Program-made: the position numbers and the translations under genes | The notes under the pieces: model-generated | Database searches by the model: none | Seen by the model: the letters and a program-made list of their open reading frames with translations, nothing else | What the model was told of the DNA's origin: nothing | From: Actinotignum timonense | Lineage (GTDB): Bacteria; Actinomycetota; Actinomycetes; Actinomycetales; Actinomycetaceae | Direction: 5' to 3' | Assembly: GCF_030216305.1 (NCBI RefSeq) | Contig: NZ_JASOKT010000009.1 | Location: 1 to 64,000 of the forward strand | DNA: 64,000 nt | Part shown: in pieces, positions 42,812-51,260 of the stretch | Layout of the letters: each line of letters begins with the position of its first letter | Position numbering within the stretch: position 1 is the stretch's first letter

Positions 42812-43804
42812 CTATGCCTGGGCCGCTTCTGCGGTCTTGACCCCGAGGGAAGTAGCAATATCAAAGGCTCGCTGGGAGGGACCGATGGAGGCAATACCCT
42901 GGCCCACGATTTCGTAGGCGGTGCCGTGGGCCGGGGTGGCCAACGGCACGGGCAAACCTCCCTGAACCGTCACACCCTTATCGAAGCCAATGGTCTTGAG
43001 AGCAATCTGGCCCTGATCGTGGTACATCGTGACAACGCCGTCGAAATTCCCCTTCTGGGCTCGCATGAAGGTGGTGTCCGGCGGGAAGGGACCCTGCACA
43101 TTAACACCATCAAACTGGGCGAGTTCCACCCCAGGGGCAATATGGTCAATTTCTTCCCGGCCGAACTGCCCGGATTCTCCACCGTGCGGGTTGAGCGCGC
43201 ATACCGCGATACGCGGTTCTTCTACTCCGATGCCCTTAATAACATCGTTGAGAAGGTTAATGGCATCGCGAACCGCTCGGGCGTTAATACGGGCGGCTAC
43301 TTGCGAGATTCCACAATGCGAAGTAACGCGCGAAGTGGTGAGCCCGGGAATGAAATTGAGTTCGGAAGTGAAGCCGTCGTAATTGAGTTCCTTGGCGAAC
43401 CAACGCAGCTCGTCCTCTTCATGCATGCCGGCTTCGTGGAGCGCGGCTTTGTTGAGGGGGAGGAAAATAATCGCATCCGCTTTGCCGTCCTTGTACATGC
43501 CGATAGCCTTGAGGAGATCGGATTTCACACGCCGACCGCCTTCCACGGAATGCTCCCCGCGTTTAACGGGCTGATCTTGGAGCTCGGATCCCACGATCTG
43601 CACCTCACCGGGCTTTGCTTCTTCCGAATAGGGGAAGCTCAGAGAGAGCTCCGCGCAGTATTTCTCTACTTCGGAAGCCGATGCAAGCAGCTTAATATTG
43701 GCCTTCTGACGGTTCTCCTCATCGGCACATAACTTCATCGCCAGTTCGGGGCCGATGCCTGAGGGATCACCGATAGTCATAGCAAGATTGGGAACGATAG
43801 TCAT
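42812..43804 (-). CDS. PdxA-family dehydrogenase, divergent
   Basis: A 330-residue PdxA-like oxidative decarboxylase. TIGDPSGIGPE lies at 10-20, and LNPHGGESGQFGREEID, MYHDQGQIALK and PAHGTAYEIVG match the family. Relative to E. coli PdxA, the first metal histidine is replaced by an acidic residue (about E132, in HEEDELRWF), while the other two are kept (SHCGIS, YHDQG). It is only distantly similar to the 17285 paralog. This operon has no DUF1537 kinase, so it may act on a non-phosphorylated hydroxy acid, or use product from the other locus. Confidence 0.83.
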   Translation of the reverse strand: MTIVPNLAMTIGDPSGIGPELAMKLCADEENRQKANIKLLASASEVEKYCAELSLSFPYSEEAKPGEVQIVGSELQDQPVKRGEHSVEGGRRVKSDLLKAIGMYKDGKADAIIFLPLNKAALHEAGMHEEDELRWFAKELNYDGFTSELNFIPGLTTSRVTSHCGISQVAARINARAVRDAINLLNDVIKGIGVEEPRIAVCALNPHGGESGQFGREEIDHIAPGVELAQFDGVNVQGPFPPDTTFMRAQKGNFDGVVTMYHDQGQIALKTIGFDKGVTVQGGLPVPLATPAHGTAYEIVGQGIASIGPSQRAFDIATSLGVKTAEAAQA

Positions 43805-43879
43805 TGTTTTCTCCTTTGTAGCTGTGGTCGCTCGTGCGGCCAGTGACGGACGGATAACTGGGGTAAATAGGTTCGGGGA

Positions 43880-44887
43880 TTAGTACGACGGTGCGGGGGC
43901 CGACTCACGAGTAATCTGTCCAATGGCACCCTGGCCCGTGGCGGAAAGATTCGCGTTGAAAGGATCAATGGTGCGCAGTGCGGAGCGCAGTACCTGGCGG
44001 ATATAGCGGGCATTTGTTGCTCCCACTCCCAGCCAGTCCGAGCCGTAGTGTTCCACCATGAATGCTCCGGTAAAGCCACCCCGCAAAGCTTGCCGAATCA
44101 CGGCGCGGTAGTTAATAAGTCCGCTTTCCAGGGGAACCGGCGCGGACATATAGGTGCCAGTTTCCGGGTCCTCATCGCGAATATAGTTCTTGATATGCCA
44201 GTAATTGGCGTAGGGAAGAACCGCATCGAACATGTCCTGGTAGCTGGGCATGGGCCGGTGCAGGCGAATGAGGTTGCCGATATCCGGATTAAGCCCCACG
44301 TTGTCACGGTCAATATCACGCACGAAACTCACCGCGCCGTCGTGGGTTCCCACGTAGGTGTCTTCGTACATTTCCAGGCTGATGTGCATTCCGAGCTGGC
44401 CGGCGTGCCGGGCTAGTTCCCGCACCCGTTCCACCGCGAGCGGACGCAATTGCGGATCGCATACGTGCCCGGGTGCTAGCCAGAACCACAGCGCTTTTTC
44501 CTGCGCCGGGGTGAGGGCCTCCATAAAGCCGATATTGATGACCTGTGCCCCGAGCTCATGCCCGCGGTCAATGAGGTCATGTACGAAGGCAAGATTGGTA
44601 TCTCCGTTGCGAACATCGACGACGGAACGCCTACCTACGGAAATAGCGGGAATGCTGAGGTCGAGATCGCGGCACATATCCCGGAAAGACGCGAAGCGTT
44701 CCTCGGATATCTCAACAAGGGGAACCCAATCATCCATCGGATCAATGGCACCGAAACCAAGCTCCTTGACTTGGAGAAGCTGGTCTTCCCATATGCTTAC
44801 CGGTGCGGTTCCTATATCCTCCCCTGTTTCTGTGCGGGATCCGAAATTCATCTTGGCCGCAATTGGCCAGGTATCCGCCGTATACAC
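43880..44887 (-). CDS. Sugar-phosphate isomerase/epimerase-like TIM barrel
   Basis: A 335-residue AP-endonuclease-2/xylose-isomerase-like TIM barrel. Metal-site segments are visible: HISLEMYEDTY (Glu), VGLNPDIGNLIRLH (Asp/His), YWHIKNYI (His) and FMVEHYG (Glu). This superfamily includes epimerases, dehydratases and 3-oxo-isoapionate decarboxylase, whose product is L-erythrulose. Given the erythrulose-type kinase in the operon, a decarboxylase or isomerase forming a tetrulose is attractive but unproven. It lies between tctC and the pdxA-like gene. Confidence 0.78.
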   Translation of the reverse strand: MYTADTWPIAAKMNFGSRTETGEDIGTAPVSIWEDQLLQVKELGFGAIDPMDDWVPLVEISEERFASFRDMCRDLDLSIPAISVGRRSVVDVRNGDTNLAFVHDLIDRGHELGAQVINIGFMEALTPAQEKALWFWLAPGHVCDPQLRPLAVERVRELARHAGQLGMHISLEMYEDTYVGTHDGAVSFVRDIDRDNVGLNPDIGNLIRLHRPMPSYQDMFDAVLPYANYWHIKNYIRDEDPETGTYMSAPVPLESGLINYRAVIRQALRGGFTGAFMVEHYGSDWLGVGATNARYIRQVLRSALRTIDPFNANLSATGQGAIGQITRESAPAPSY

Positions 44888-44901
44888 CTCATCACTCCTT
44901 T

Positions 44902-44927
44902 CGCCGGCCCCGGTTCCGGGGCCGGCG
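44902..44927. other. Intercistronic hairpin after tctC
   Basis: CGCCGGCCCCGG and CCGGGGCCGGCG form a perfect 12-bp stem with a TT centre in the 65-bp gap after tctC. Such structures often protect the mRNA of a binding-protein gene and lower expression of later genes. Confidence 0.7.
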
Positions 44928-44952
44928 CTTATCTGCTTATTGCTAGCGAGCC

Positions 44953-45936
44953 TTAGCTCTGCCCGAGTCCCTTCTTGAGATCTGCTTCGTACCCTTCGAG
45001 GTACTTGACGAAATCATCGCCGAAGAGAGGATCGATCTGCATGAAATTGGTTTCCATGTAGTTGGTGAAGTCCTTGCTTTCGCTGTACTTCTTTGCTGCA
45101 TCAATCCAGTACTCGCGGGCTTCTTCGCTGATCCCACCTGTCGCGATAAGGCCGCGGAACTGGGAGAAGGTCACGTTAATGCCTTCCTCCACGGTGGTGG
45201 GGATATCCTTGAGCGCATCGTAGCTATAGCGATCTTCGGAGATCACGCACAGGGGAACAAGATCGCCGGCTTCCAGCTGGCCCATCACTTCGCTGGGATT
45301 ACCCAGGGCGACATCAACGTGTCCGCCGAGCAACGCAGTCACGGCTTCACCTCCGGATTCGTAGGGCACGCGTTGGAACTGCACACCCTGGTCCTTTTCG
45401 ATAAGGCCAAATTGGATAGCGTCGTTACCGGTCACACCACCGGATATGGAAACCTTGACAGGACCGGCCTTCGCCGCATCCACCACAGCACGGCAGGAAT
45501 TGTAAGGAGAGCCCTTCTTTACAACCATGATCGTCGAGTCCTGACCCGCCTTCATGATCGGGGTGAAACTACGCCACGTGAAGGGCACATTTTCGGTGAG
45601 AGGAAGGTTTATGAGGGCGGTTTCGGTGGCGAGGAGCTTGGAACTATCACCTTCTTCGCCCAGGAACGCAGCATAGCCGACGGCGCCGCCGGCACCCTGG
45701 CGATTCTCCACCGAGATGGACTTACCTGTGACGTTCTCCAGGCCGGAGGCGATGGCACGGCCTGACATATCGGAACCACCACCGGGGGCCATAGGTACCA
45801 CCATGGTGATACGGGCGCCGGGATCGAAATCGCTTCCTCCCGCGGAGGAACCCCCGCCCTTATCCTGACAGCCGGAGAGGGCAAGGAGCGCGCAGCTAAC
45901 AGCGGCGATACCGCTCATGAGTCGTGATATTTTCAT
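44953..45936 (-). CDS. tctC: Tripartite tricarboxylate transporter substrate-binding protein
   Basis: A 327-residue extracytoplasmic solute receptor (Bug/TctC family), lipid-anchored in this Gram-positive: a signal peptide with lipobox LSGC (C22) and a Gly/Ser-rich linker. The ligand pocket blocks ITMVVPMAPGGGSDMSGRAIA and NRQGAGGAVGYAAF are typical. The ligand is expected to be a carboxylate. It lies 2 bp after tctA and completes a TctB-TctA-TctC carrier. Confidence 0.92.
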   Translation of the reverse strand: MKISRLMSGIAAVSCALLALSGCQDKGGGSSAGGSDFDPGARITMVVPMAPGGGSDMSGRAIASGLENVTGKSISVENRQGAGGAVGYAAFLGEEGDSSKLLATETALINLPLTENVPFTWRSFTPIMKAGQDSTIMVVKKGSPYNSCRAVVDAAKAGPVKVSISGGVTGNDAIQFGLIEKDQGVQFQRVPYESGGEAVTALLGGHVDVALGNPSEVMGQLEAGDLVPLCVISEDRYSYDALKDIPTTVEEGINVTFSQFRGLIATGGISEEAREYWIDAAKKYSESKDFTNYMETNFMQIDPLFGDDFVKYLEGYEADLKKGLGQS

Positions 45937-45938
45937 TG

Positions 45939-47633
45939 TTATTCCTTAGAGTTGATCGTCGTTGATCCGGATTGGGGGATGTCACCGCCTAGCGCAAGAC
46001 CCGGCGGTGGGGTGGTTGTCGTGTCGAGAGCGCGGGTTCCGCGCGCGGCCGAGCCGGTGCACTCCCCCACGGCAGCAGGTTGCGCAGCATCCACGGACGG
46101 CACAGGCTCAATCGCGGAAGTCGCTTCTGCGGGAACTTCGGCCGCCGCGGATTTGCGGCTGGATTTACGTGAAAAACGCTTGAGGAGGCCCGGGACCACC
46201 ATGATGGCAAGGGTGATGCCAAGGATGGTCAAGGCTAGGGGCTGACGGAATACGATGGTGAGATCGCCCTGACTGAAAGCAGAAGTCTGCACCAGATAAC
46301 GTTCCACCATGGGCCCAAGCACCATGCCCAGGATGAGCGGCGCCGTCGGATAGTTATATTTCTTGATGAAGAACCCAGCCAAGCCAGCAACGAAAAGAAC
46401 CGTGAGTGCGAAAACACCATTCTCTACTGCAAATGCCCCAAACATCGAGAAGAAGATAATGAGGGGATAGAGGTAGGAGTAAGGCAGGCGCAGAACTTGG
46501 GCAAAGACGGGTGCCATGGGCAGGTTGAGGACGAGCAGGATAACGTTCCCGATGAAGAAAGACGTTAGCAAACCCCACACCAACGTAGGTTGATTCTCAA
46601 AGAGGAGGGGCCCCGGCTGGATCCCGTACATGACAAATGCGCCGAGGAGAACTGCCGTCGTCGTACCACCGGGAACGCCCAGCGCGAGAGTCGGAACGAA
46701 ATTCGCATTGGCCGCGGCGTTATTTGCAGATTCGGAGGCTGCTACGCCTTCAATAGCGCCCTTACCAAAGTTGCGGGAGTTCTTGGAGACCTGCTTTTCC
46801 GCGCCGTAGGCAACCAGGGAGGCAAGAGTGGACCCCGCACCGGGCAGGCAGCCGAGTACAAATCCAAGCCCGGTACCACGAGTAATGGCCGGAAAAGCCT
46901 GCTTAATATCGGAGGGCTTAATGACCATGTCACGCATGCGGGCACGAATCGGTTTCGCGGTGCCCGCACCGATCTGGGACACTACTTCACCGATGGCGAA
47001 TACTCCGATCATAACGACGACGAAATCAATGCCGCCCAGCAAACTCACGCTTCCAAAGGTGAAGCGCGAAGCCGCGAAGGCCGAGGACATTCCCACGGTG
47101 GAGAGCACTAGGCCAATACCGGCCATCATGAGGCCCTTGGCGAGGTTATCGCCGGAGAAGGAGATGATGGTGAGCAGGCCCATGATCATAATGGCGAGCA
47201 TTTCAGCCGGGCCGAAACGCAGCGCGAATTGAGCAATAGGAGCTGCCACCAAGCAGAGCAGAATAAGGGAAACAATGGCGGCGAAGAAGGAGCCGATGGC
47301 AGCAATCGCGAGCGCCTTACCAGCTTTTCCTTTTCGGGCTAGAGAGTAGCCGTCTATAACTGTTGCGACGGCGCTCGCATCTCCCGGAGTGGCAATGAGG
47401 ACCGCAGCAATCGTGCCGCCGTACTGGCACCCGTAGTAAATACCCGCGAGCATAATGAGCGCGGTGACCGGTTCCATCGTGAGGGTAAGAGGCAGCAGAA
47501 TTGCCACGCCCGTGGTGGCCCCCAGTCCGGGGAGCATCCCAATAACGGTACCGAGAAGTACCCCGATGAAACACCAGAGCAGGTTGTCTGGGGTGAGAGA
47601 TGTTTGGAAACCGAGTAGAAGATTCTCAATCAT
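45939..47633 (-). CDS. tctA: Tripartite tricarboxylate transporter, large membrane subunit
   Basis: A 564-residue permease of the TTT family with about 12 TM helices. GVLLGTVIGMLPGLGATTGVAILLPL at 18-43 and ACLPGAGSTLASLVAYGAEK near 280 are the duplicated family motifs. The last ~75 residues are a hydrophilic Ala/Thr/Pro-rich tail absent from most ~500-residue relatives. It uses an ion gradient to take up the solute delivered by TctC. AGGGAGG lies before the ATG. Confidence 0.93.
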   Translation of the reverse strand: MIENLLLGFQTSLTPDNLLWCFIGVLLGTVIGMLPGLGATTGVAILLPLTLTMEPVTALIMLAGIYYGCQYGGTIAAVLIATPGDASAVATVIDGYSLARKGKAGKALAIAAIGSFFAAIVSLILLCLVAAPIAQFALRFGPAEMLAIMIMGLLTIISFSGDNLAKGLMMAGIGLVLSTVGMSSAFAASRFTFGSVSLLGGIDFVVVMIGVFAIGEVVSQIGAGTAKPIRARMRDMVIKPSDIKQAFPAITRGTGLGFVLGCLPGAGSTLASLVAYGAEKQVSKNSRNFGKGAIEGVAASESANNAAANANFVPTLALGVPGGTTTAVLLGAFVMYGIQPGPLLFENQPTLVWGLLTSFFIGNVILLVLNLPMAPVFAQVLRLPYSYLYPLIIFFSMFGAFAVENGVFALTVLFVAGLAGFFIKKYNYPTAPLILGMVLGPMVERYLVQTSAFSQGDLTIVFRQPLALTILGITLAIMVVPGLLKRFSRKSSRKSAAAEVPAEATSAIEPVPSVDAAQPAAVGECTGSAARGTRALDTTTTPPPGLALGGDIPQSGSTTINSKE

Positions 47634-47651
47634 GATATGTTCGTTCCTCCC

Positions 47652-48302
47652 TTACACCAGGTCAAGCATCCCGGTAGGAAGCGGCACTTGGAGAAGCACA
47701 GAGAAAACCACGTAGCCGAAGAGGAAGGTGAGAATAGCAGCGAGGAGCCCCTGCCACCATTTGCGCCGTTCCACGAAAACAACGAGGACAAAGACCATGA
47801 GCGTGACGGAAAACAGCAGGCCGATCACGCGGGTGAGGATAATTGCGCCAAGCATTGCGAGGAAGACGTAGACTACCGCGAGCTGACGCTGGCGTTCGGT
47901 GCGTTCACCTTCCGCGGGCGTTTCTTCTGCCGCATACTGTTCCATCAGCTGGACGGATTCGTCATCTTCTGAGTCAGTTTCCGGCGCGGGCTTCGTGATG
48001 TTGGAGCGAATGAGATCCCAAATCGAGGCGAGGACAATAACGCAACCGGCGACGAAAGGCATGAGCCCGGCACCAACTTCGCCATTGGTTTCTGATAGTC
48101 CGTAATTCCATCCCGACACAATGACGTAGATGCCGATACCTAAAATAACGAGGCGGAAAGCCAGTGCGCCGATATCCCGATTTCCGCACTGGCGTTGGGC
48201 TTGTGCCGGCGCGCTTGTGGTGGCACCCGTGGTGTTCGGAGAAACCGCGCCGGGTGGGTGCATCCCAGGGTCTCCATCGGTCTTCACCGTTGTACTCCTC
48301 AT
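47652..48302 (-). CDS. tctB: Tripartite tricarboxylate transporter, small membrane subunit
   Basis: A 216-residue, four-TM TctB protein. A 45-residue hydrophilic N-terminus precedes TM1 (ALAFRLVILGIGIYVIV), an acidic central loop covers about 105-130, and a C-terminal helix pair ends FGYVVFSVLLQVPLPTGML. It is the first gene of the operon, starting about 100 bp downstream of a palindromic operator. Confidence 0.88.
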   Translation of the reverse strand: MRSTTVKTDGDPGMHPPGAVSPNTTGATTSAPAQAQRQCGNRDIGALAFRLVILGIGIYVIVSGWNYGLSETNGEVGAGLMPFVAGCVIVLASIWDLIRSNITKPAPETDSEDDESVQLMEQYAAEETPAEGERTERQRQLAVVYVFLAMLGAIILTRVIGLLFSVTLMVFVLVVFVERRKWWQGLLAAILTFLFGYVVFSVLLQVPLPTGMLDLV

Positions 48303-48401
48303 CGAGCAACCTTTCCTTCTGGTAGTGCACTTCTGTGGTAGGGATGACGTTTCTGCTTTGAAACCGACATCGACAGTGACGCGCGCTACTAAGTTTCCAA
48401 T

Positions 48402-48420
48402 ATCCTATATCGTATAGGAT
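48402..48420. promoter_or_regulatory. GntR-type operator of the tct operon
   Basis: ATCCTATA-TCG-TATAGGAT is a perfect 8-bp inverted repeat with a 3-bp spacer, 100 bp upstream of tctB. AT-rich palindromes of this form suit FadR/VanR-type GntR regulators, one of which is encoded 0.35 kb away. TATA-rich sequence within it could be the -10 region, so repression by occlusion is plausible. Confidence 0.6.
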
Positions 48421-48512
48421 TCTGTGACAAGGGTCGCGCGGTACTGTGACATGCCGAAGCTACACAAAAGCGAGACGTTCTCAGCCGTCACACCGATGCC
48501 GAAGGAGGAGCG

Positions 48513-48752
48513 ATGGGGCAGATTCTCATCACGGTCGGGATTGTTATCTACCTAGGTGTCGCGGTGCTCTGGGCTATTAACCTGGTACGCGGATTGCGCC
48601 ACGCAGCAAAGGATCCCCACTCGCAGCTGGATCGGGGCGCACGGCGAACCACCTACTTCGCCTTAGCTACTTGCTGGGCTTGGCCTGCGTGGATCTTTAT
48701 CAGCCTCGCGCTTGCCGCGCGGCGCATTCGCCAAGCCGGCCGTGGATGCTAA
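48513..48752 (+). CDS. Small two-TM membrane protein
   Basis: A 79-residue protein with a very strong GAAGGAGGAGCG ribosome site. TM1 spans about 5-25 (ILITVGIVIYLGVAVLWAI), a polar loop follows, and TM2 spans about 48-68 (YFALATCWAWPAWIFISLAL), ending in RRIRQAGRGC. It is divergent from the tct operon and convergent with gntR. Function is unknown. Confidence 0.65.
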   Translation: MGQILITVGIVIYLGVAVLWAINLVRGLRHAAKDPHSQLDRGARRTTYFALATCWAWPAWIFISLALAARRIRQAGRGC

Positions 48753-48760
48753 TAAACGAT

Positions 48761-49456
48761 TTATTCCGCGTCAGAAATTGATCGGCGCAGCACCCCGTTG
48801 AGATGGGCTTCCATAGCAGCTAGTGCATCCTCGCGCGCACCCGAGGCGAAAGCCTCCAAAATAGCATGATGCTCCGCAGTGGCCTGCGCACCGTCAGAAC
48901 TTCCTTCCCCAACGGTTTGGCGAATGCGGTGAGCCTGGAAAGCGAGGTTATCCACCGCCGATTCCAGGTATGAATTATTGGCGTAGCGAATAATAACGCG
49001 GTGGAAGTTCCAATCAGCATCGAAATAGTGGCGGATATGGGCGAGGTCAAGGTGCCCTTTTTCATGTTCGAGATTCTGCCACGCGACTTCGTGTTCGGCG
49101 TGGGCCTGGCGCAATTCCGGAAGAAGTCGCTTGGCGTGCGGATAAGCCCAGTCAACCGCCTGGAGTTCCAGAAGCTTACGGACATCAATGAGTTTGCGAA
49201 TTTGCTCGGTAGAGATGGGGGGCGCCACCCGGTAGCCGCGCCGAGCTAGACGCTCCACCAAGCCAGTATGCTCCATTTCCACCATGGCTTCGCGTACCGG
49301 GGTAGGAGAGACATCGAGATCACGAGCCAGGCCGTCAATGCTCAAAGATTCTTCCGGCTGGAACACGCCGCCCAGCAGCATATCGAGTATGGTGGAATAC
49401 ACCTCGTCACGCAAAGCAGCACGACGACGCTTAAGCAGAGAACCGGTGACGGCCAC
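48761..49456 (-). CDS. GntR-family regulator (FCD domain)
   Basis: A 231-residue regulator. The winged HTH at about 15-75 has SIDGLARDLDVSPTPVREAM. The helical FCD effector domain (about 85-220) contains the metal/ligand residues expected in DADWNFHRVII and a C-terminal HHAILEAF. The GTG start is chosen because AAGGAG sits five bases before it. FCD regulators often respond to carboxylates or sugar acids, so control of the neighbouring TTT operon fits. Confidence 0.85.
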   Translation of the reverse strand: MAVTGSLLKRRRAALRDEVYSTILDMLLGGVFQPEESLSIDGLARDLDVSPTPVREAMVEMEHTGLVERLARRGYRVAPPISTEQIRKLIDVRKLLELQAVDWAYPHAKRLLPELRQAHAEHEVAWQNLEHEKGHLDLAHIRHYFDADWNFHRVIIRYANNSYLESAVDNLAFQAHRIRQTVGEGSSDGAQATAEHHAILEAFASGAREDALAAMEAHLNGVLRRSISDAE

Positions 49457-49629
49457 GGCGACTCCTTGGAATCCAATGAACACACTCTTCGCCCACCGTC
49501 TCGCGCCGTTAGCACGCAAAGAATCGCGTCACAGAGGCGGGGGTATGGGCATAGTATACCGAGGGCGCTGGGCCAGCTCCGGGACTTGAGTCAAGGTCAC
49601 TTAAGCAAAGGAACGCCGCTGCGATAACC

Positions 49630-49664
49630 GCGGGCGGCTTGACTGCACTCATCAAGCCGCCCGC
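49630..49664. terminator. Terminator after HAD gene
   Basis: GCGGGCGGCTTGA pairs perfectly with TCAAGCCGCCCGC (13 bp, 9-nt loop), located 80 bp after the minus-strand HAD gene. Confidence 0.7.
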
Positions 49665-49745
49665 ACTTTATTAGCTTTTTCGGGAGGTCCGTAGGCTTGC
49701 TGATCAGCGCGCCTCCGTGCCTTTCGCGCGACTCCCACACCTCCG

Positions 49746-50609
49746 TCAGCGTGCCTCCCGCGCCTCCGCGATCCGATTGCACAGCGCAGCCACGGCATCC
49801 TCGTCATTGGAGCCGATCTCATAGGCGGAAATGTCCTTGACCGCCGCTACCGAATTCGACGGGCAGATCGCCACACCCACTTCGCGCAGCCAGGGCAGGT
49901 CATTCGCGGAATCGCCGATGCCGGCGGTGCGAGCAACCGGGGCGCCGAGCCCCTCGAGGATGGTGCGCAGCGCTACCCATTTATCGGTAGCCGGGCTGGT
50001 CACCTCAATAGTGCCGTCATAGGAGCGCGCCGCGTTGGGGAATTCCGCCGCAAGATCAGCGCGGATACGCTCATACTCTGCGTCGTTAGCAAAAAGCGCG
50101 GCCTTGAGGCGGTCTTCGCGGGGCAGCTCCTCCAGATCCGCCACGATGGGCTGCTCGCCTTCGTTGCGTTCGGCGAGCACCCGCACCGCTTCGCCGTCCT
50201 CCTTGGCGAAAAGGTGGTCGCGTCCAAAAATAACCAGCTGGAGGGCATGCTTGCGGCAAAAGTCGAGGATGCGCTCGTAGAGTTCATCATCCATAGGTTC
50301 GTACGACGCCGCGCCTACCTCACCATGCGCATAATCCCGCACGGAGGCCACCGCCATAGCGCCACTAGCCGCGATCAGCGGGCCGTCAATATTGGCACGC
50401 TCGTAAATCCCCACGGTAGCCGGGTATACCCGGCCGGTCGCTACGATAATCGCGACGCCGGTGGCATGCAGCCGGGCCAGTGCCGTGATCGTGGCATCGG
50501 AAACGTGTTTGTCATTGCGCGCCAGGGTGCCGTCCAAATCAAGGGCCAGCGCGTCAATGGTGAGAAGGTCTGCGGGAAGCTCTGCTTCCAGGTCCAGATG
50601 AATAGCCAT
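49746..50609 (-). CDS. HAD-family (Cof-type) phosphatase
   Basis: A 287-residue cytosolic HAD hydrolase of the Cof/YbjI class with C2 cap. Motif I is ALDLDGTLARND (DxD nucleophile, near residue 24), motif II is IIVATGR, and motif IV is GIGDSANDLPWL. It probably dephosphorylates sugar phosphates or flavin-type substrates. AUG with GGAGAT-like upstream sequence. There is no obvious operon partner. Confidence 0.88.
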   Translation of the reverse strand: MAIHLDLEAELPADLLTIDALALDLDGTLARNDKHVSDATITALARLHATGVAIIVATGRVYPATVGIYERANIDGPLIAASGAMAVASVRDYAHGEVGAASYEPMDDELYERILDFCRKHALQLVIFGRDHLFAKEDGEAVRVLAERNEGEQPIVADLEELPREDRLKAALFANDAEYERIRADLAAEFPNAARSYDGTIEVTSPATDKWVALRTILEGLGAPVARTAGIGDSANDLPWLREVGVAICPSNSVAAVKDISAYEIGSNDEDAVAALCNRIAEAREAR

Positions 50610-50707
50610 ATCTCCACGGTACGCTACTCGCGCGCGCTCCGGGTGGGCCGCGCGGCCGGCATCACCGCAGCCACACCCGCCGCCACACCCGCCGCCGACA
50701 CCGCCCG

Positions 50708-51211
50708 CTACCGGTGGCTCACCGTTTCTTTCCCGTGAATTTCCACCAGCTGCGCGGTGGCGGACTGGCCATCCTTGGCGATCTCCGTGATATCAATCGT
50801 CAGGGCCAGCTCACCCCAGGCCGGATCCGGGCTGGCCGGCTTGGGAGTTTCACCCGGGCGCGTCACCACTGCCGGATCCACGGTTTGCAAGCCGAGCCGC
50901 TGGGGCGAATAGCTTTCCAGGCCGGCGATAGTCACCCGCGCTCCCCCGCATTGGGGCGGGTAGCTCGCCATAAACACCTCACACATGGTGGCCACCCCGC
51001 CGCTAATAATCACCCCGCCGCGTACTTTCACTTCCCCGGTCCCGTGCGCAATAGCCGCAGCGGGACCGGATTCGGTATCCCCGGGGCCGCCGGGGAGGGG
51101 CGTGGCCGGTGGCGGCGTCGTCGTATCACCGCTGCAGCCGCCCAGGCCCGCCACGCCGCAAAGCGCAGCCATCACGCCCGCGGCAACCGCCATCATGTTC
51201 TTGCTCCGCAT
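50708..51211 (-). CDS. Putative lipoprotein
   Basis: A 167-residue secreted protein. The signal peptide ends in lipobox GLGGC, followed by a Pro/Thr/Gly-rich linker (about 27-52). A small beta-rich domain with two cysteines (MCEVFMASYPPQCGG) may form a disulphide. No family is recognised. It follows the 553-residue lipoprotein on the same strand by 49 bp, so the two may work together at the cell surface. Confidence 0.65.
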   Translation of the reverse strand: MRSKNMMAVAAGVMAALCGVAGLGGCSGDTTTPPPATPLPGGPGDTESGPAAAIAHGTGEVKVRGGVIISGGVATMCEVFMASYPPQCGGARVTIAGLESYSPQRLGLQTVDPAVVTRPGETPKPASPDPAWGELALTIDITEIAKDGQSATAQLVEIHGKETVSHR

Positions 51212-51260
51212 GTCACGCCTTTCGTTTCCGGGCCCGTGCCCCGCGCGGATTCGACCGCGC

